Shown here: positions 60,480 to 64,000 of the stretch, piece by piece
How positions within the stretch are numbered: the first letter of the stretch is position 1
Layout: each line of letters opens with the position of its first letter
Source of the DNA: Hemerocallis citrina
Lineage: Eukaryota; Streptophyta; Magnoliopsida; Asparagales; Asphodelaceae
Reading direction: 5' to 3'
DNA length: 64,000 bases
Assembly (NCBI GenBank): GCA_017893485.1
Contig: CM030358.1
Span: 255,047,228 to 255,111,227 of the forward strand
The notes under the pieces: model-generated
Seen by the model: the letters and a program-made list of their open reading frames with translations, nothing else
What the model was told of the DNA's origin: nothing
The model's database searches: none
Position numbers and translations under genes: made by a program

Positions 60480-60972
60480 GTAGGAGAACAGGGAAATAGG
60501 TACAGTAGTATATATATATAGATAGTTAGGGTTTTGTGCATATTGGTTTCGGGTTGCTGATGTAATGGATAATTGGGTAACGAGTTTAATGAGGGTAGTT
60601 ATTGGGTTTGGGCGTGAAGGGGTTTAAATGGGTTAAATAGATATAATGGATTAAAGGTCCACTAGGAATTTGAATAGGGTTTAATTTAAAGGATCCAACA
60701 ACATATATAGAAATAAAAATAAATAAATAACATAGGATATGAATAATTTATAAGGAGGATCACAATAATGGCCTGATCAACAGAGATGAAGTAATAGACT
60801 AACAATTGAATCAAGAAGATCAAATAAGAAGACGATAAATCAAATGGATGAATCTATTGAAAAAGAAGATCCAATACATGGTTCAAAAGAGTCGGAGAAA
60901 TACAAGATGAATAAATACCCAAAAAGAAAAATACATCCAAAAAATACAGAAAATGGAAAACAGGGGTTACAG

Positions 60973-61736
60973 TGTCACCCTTGTATAGTTCAATCTTTGG
61001 TTTCTTGATCTCTGAGTAGATTTACTAAAAGAAATGAGCTCAATATCTCATTTTGACTCATTTGAGCTTGGCCATGCATTTTGCAGTCTCACTCAATCAA
61101 GGGGCCATAGATATCGCTCTTGTTATGTATGAGGGACAAATCCTATCTAAGTCACTCACATCCTTCTGCATGATTTGTAGTATATCCAATAGTCGACTTT
61201 ATAATGACCTTATTACAGGCAACGTTTGACCACATTAAAACATATAACTTCTCATGTAGGAAACCGTATTGAATTCAAGTCAAAGGACTACATACACCAT
61301 GGTCACTGTGAGAACCGCTTATGACACTCACGTAATGATCCATGCAGTGTTCTCATGGTGGGTCAATCCAGTACATTATTACTCTAATATGTACCCATGT
61401 GAAGACTTGATATCTCATACCCATGACCTGTGAAATATGGTCATCAGTATACGCACATACTAGTCTCTATGTATTATTGTTGTCCTAATTTATAATAATA
61501 CTTGACTAGGGATATTTAAGAATAGTGTTCTGATTACAACCAATAGGATCTCATAATCAAGTCATGCACTTGATATCCTATGGTATTGAACCTACTATTC
61601 TTAGGACTTTATTATGTTTATTTAATCACAATAAATAACACAATAAATGAAATGCCTCATATATGAAATAAAGATCATGATAGAATGTAAACTAGTAATG
61701 TCAATACACAAGTAGCCTCTAGGGCATACACCAACA
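60973..61736 (-). mobile_element. Copia (Angela/Tork-like) solo LTR
   Basis: Read on the - strand it starts TGTTGGTGTATGCCCTAGAG, the characteristic start of Angela/Tork Copia LTRs, and ends GGGTGACA. No PBS or polypurine tract adjoins and the flanking 5-mers do not match, so it is a solo or truncated LTR. Confidence 0.7.
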
Positions 61737-62085
61737 CCTGTATCCAAGAGCGCACACACAGGAGTAGACTTAATAGTTCCCTGCAACTAAATGTTCTGGG
61801 TGGGTTACTACTAATGAGGGTGTACAAGGAGATTGCTGCAGAATTATGGAACCTGGCAGTTTTAACTGCATCTGAATCTAACTCCTCCTCAGTGTGTTCA
61901 ACCCCCTCATCCTCACCTAAGTTTTCTTCTTTGTATGTTCAATTGCCATCTATAGCTCCCAAAATTTTCATGAAAGGGTTCCCTTATATGCTGCCATCAT
62001 ATGCATGAAGGTCTTCCCAGCACACTTGTGTCCCCTACATTTTTTTTGTCACAATGGAGAAGTAAACCCTTCTCTCTTCTTTCTT
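61737..62085. other. unassigned spacer
   Basis: No gene or repeat recognised. A 64-codon serine-rich frame at 61814-62008 has no domain. Confidence 0.4.
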
Positions 62086-62912
62086 TCATATACTACATGA
62101 ATTGGGGATACCTTGCTCTTGCAGGAGGAGGTGTAGGAGTAGCATTTGAAGGTGTAACATGCTTATTACAGTGACTAATGGTCCTGCTATAGGCTTAGAA
62201 AATGCTTTAGCATAACTACTATACTTCCTAGATTTCTTTTGGTCATTAATGATGGATTCCCTAGCAATAGCTTTCCAGTAGGTTTCAAGAACAGATTTCG
62301 GGTGCTTGAGTTTAACTTCTTTCATCAATTCAGACTTTAACCCCAAGATATAGCAACTTACTAATGAAGATTTAGTTATATTTTTTGTCACATGTATTTG
62401 AGAAAATCTTTATGATACTCCCCTACTGTACCTGATTGCTGCAATTTGTACAATATTTCCTTAGGATCATCCAACTCAGTTGACCCATACTGCAACAACA
62501 CCTCATTTTTCAATATTTCCCAATCAATACCTCATCTTCTTGTTGTTCATACCACCTCCACCACAACAATGCCTCACCCTATAGATAGTACAAGCTAAAT
62601 GCTAACTTTTCCCTGTTACTAACCCTTTGTGTATAAAAATAATGATCCATATGGTATATCCAGTTGTGTATATCTTCATATCCATCAAAACTATGGAGAT
62701 CAATCTTCGGGTGGTTGGGAAAAAAGTGTTACCTGCATCCTGTTGATAACTTCCCATCGCCGGCGTCATCTCACGCAATCTGATCCCTTTCCCCAAATCT
62801 TGACCGACGTCTAGATCTAGGATCTTCCTGATTCTCAGCTTCTTGTTGAGGTTCATGAATGTTCTCAGGTTCAACAACGTCGATAGGATCAAATCTGAGC
62901 TCTAATACCATT
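62086..62912 (-). pseudogene. Gypsy gag relic
   Basis: On the - strand: VEAMVLELRFDPI-like start near 62905, then LHSFDGYEDIHNWIYHMDHY (about 62690) and LVSCYILGLKSELMKEVKLK (about 62350), the retrotransposon gag capsid signature. Multiple stops and shifts. No LTR could be assigned to it. Confidence 0.75.
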
Positions 62913-63026
62913 GCTTCAACTCGACACAGCTGGGTAGATAGATGCGACGGGTCATCTTCTCAGCATCGGACCTACAAAGCCCTGAGGCTTGGGACCAGAA
63001 TGAGAGAAGGAAGTACATGATCAATA

Positions 63027-63718
63027 GTGAACAAAGTCGTAGTTTCTATTCATATCTCACTTGATTACATGTTTAGGGTATTTTTACCCTTTATTGCATA
63101 TGGTGCACGTGCTGATGATTCAAAAGAAGATGGTAATTACAAATGGGACCCACTAGCTCAGCAGCCAGTCAACCGCCTGCATACAACTGTGACATGGGCA
63201 ACACACATACATCTAGAGCGGGGACTTATTAGAAAGATTACATACACATTAACATATGACGAGGGACTGATATGCCGTATTAAGGGATTGATATGTAACA
63301 AGAAGTTTCATTCCCTCTTCTTCGCAACAATCTTCAAGGGCAGCTATTTGGACCAGAGACATGTTCTGTCAGGGATGTGGGGAGCTAGTATAGCTGCTGA
63401 GATCTTCAATCGAGTGCTGCATTTGTTCTTAGTTCTGTTAAATCTATAACTTGTGCATGTTTCTGTATTTTACATGCATAGCAAACTATTTTCTATTTTG
63501 TTTTGAACCTTAGTTGTAGCGGGAAGAAACCACGTGGCTGTCACATGATTCCTAACCGCTTATTCCTCAGTTGTAACTACCTATAAAAAGGCCAGAATGA
63601 CACTGAATAAAATCAAGTAATTGCTAATTGGTTCTTCTCCAAATTTCCACTCGTCTCTAACCCTAATTTCACATCGCCATGGCCAAAGCTAAGGCTTCTC
63701 GACCTCCAGGTCTTGACA
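63027..63718 (+). mobile_element. probable LTR end of another element
   Basis: TATA-like ctataaaaagg (about 63581) is followed by a leader and cttgaca at 63718. Two bases on comes TGGTATCAAAGCC (63722-63734), a tRNA-Met-type primer-binding site. So an LTR on the + strand ends at about 63718; its start was not found. The 140-codon open frame at 63027-63449 has no domain and is probably LTR sequence. Confidence 0.55.
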
Positions 63719-63721
63719 CGG

Positions 63722-63734
63722 TGGTATCAAAGCC
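63722..63734 (+). other. primer-binding site
   Basis: TGGTATCAAAGCC, one mismatch from the usual initiator tRNA-Met site, just inside the LTR end at 63718. Confidence 0.6.
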
Positions 63735-63764
63735 AACCTCATACTGCATAATTCGCTCGGAAGA

Positions 63765-63921
63765 GGCTACCTAGAGGCTGGATTAAAATTACTGGGATAG
63801 CTGGGTTGGGCCAGTGTCGCTAGAGTGAAAGCCGTCGAGAGTCAGAAATGGCTACTTAGAGGCTAGATTAAAATTACTTGTAAGTCCGAGCCGGGCCAGT
63901 GTCGCTAGAGTGAAAGCTGCC
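63765..63921 (+). repeat. about 86 bp tandem duplication after the primer-binding site
   Basis: ggctac.tagaggct.gattaaaattact..ggccagtgtcgctagagtgaaagc occurs at 63765 and again at 63851 with several differences. It lies in the leader of the retroelement that begins before it. Confidence 0.7.
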
Positions 63922-63952
63922 GAGGTCGTCGGATTATGGAAGCGTCGTGGAA

Positions 63953-64000
63953 TGTTAGCGTCCAATTTAGTCCCACATTAGTTGGATGGGGAACCAATGT
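63953..64000 (+). mobile_element. start of an LTR cut by the window edge
   Basis: TGTTAGCGTCCAATTTAGTC then ccacattagttgg is a common start of plant LTRs. The rest is off the window. Confidence 0.4.

Larger units (their letters stand above)
47969..60971 (-). mobile_element. Gypsy retrotransposon (chromodomain type) with a nested solo LTR
   Basis: The internal region 49131-54060 carries gag, protease, RT, RNase H, integrase and a chromodomain-like tail on the - strand. LTRs are 47969-49130 (3', truncated) and 54061-60971 (5', about 3.7 kb after removing the nested solo LTR). PBS at 54037-54050. Order and chromodomain suggest the Tekay/Del lineage. Coding parts are broken. Confidence 0.9.
54061..60971 (-). 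repeat. 5' LTR of the Gypsy element, interrupted by a solo LTR
   Basis: On the + strand it runs TGTCACGCCTCGC to GGGGTTACA. Pieces 54061-57284 and 60485-60971 add up to about 3.7 kb. It contains a seven-copy 47 bp tandem array (54899-55225). Confidence 0.85.

Noticed and set aside
63027..63449. 140-codon open frame as a host gene
   Set aside because: No domain recognised; it lies in what looks like LTR sequence before a TATA box and primer-binding site.

Overview
The window is plant nuclear DNA from an angiosperm, probably a eudicot. The evidence is spliced genes with GT-AG introns, plant-type Copia, Gypsy, CACTA, hAT, MULE and Helitron elements, and long AT/AAT microsatellites. I cannot name the species. 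Most of the 64 kb is transposable-element sequence inserted into other transposable-element sequence. I could assemble one complete host gene: a mechanosensitive channel gene of the MSL4/5/6 clade, 16941-31698 on the + strand, five exons, 882 codons plus stop.

Layout. 1-9475 is a Gypsy-type LTR running off the left edge, split by a 6.2 kb CACTA transposon (237-6426, TSD TAG). That transposon carries 5' pieces of three unrelated host genes, all on the - strand: an APUM24-like Puf-A gene, a cytosolic malate dehydrogenase gene and a membrane-protein gene. 9476-12170 holds LTR debris, a palindrome built of microsatellites around a foldback MITE, and a 328 bp Helitron-like insertion. 12186-16462 is a local tandem duplication; its second copy received a 618 bp solo LTR and an hAT transposon that itself contains two smaller elements. 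16470-31700 is the MSL gene. Its first intron holds a foldback MITE with two MULE-type insertions and a 4.6 kb Copia element; its last intron holds a 5'-truncated LINE in antisense and a small MITE. 32570-33574 is a non-autonomous hAT with a 129 bp Helitron-like insert. 33796-36289 is a broken phi-class glutathione S-transferase gene cut by an hAT-like element that was in turn cut by a second LINE. 36.5-38.2 kb has a 94 bp tandem duplication and a further MITE. 38.2-39.0 kb is a Copia relic, 39134-42238 a solo LTR, and 44.07-47.5 kb a decayed Copia element. 47969-60971 is a chromodomain-type Gypsy element on the - strand with one truncated and one long LTR; the long LTR carries a related solo LTR (57285-60479). 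The right end holds a Copia-type solo LTR, a Gypsy gag relic and the edges of further LTR elements.

The MSL gene stays open in all exons with canonical splice sites despite about 8 kb of inserted DNA, so it is probably functional. No operon, CRISPR array, rRNA or convincing tRNA was found. The most interesting object is the gene-collecting CACTA element; next is the set of precisely dated nested insertions, many with readable target-site duplications. I found no clear evidence for an entirely new biological system.
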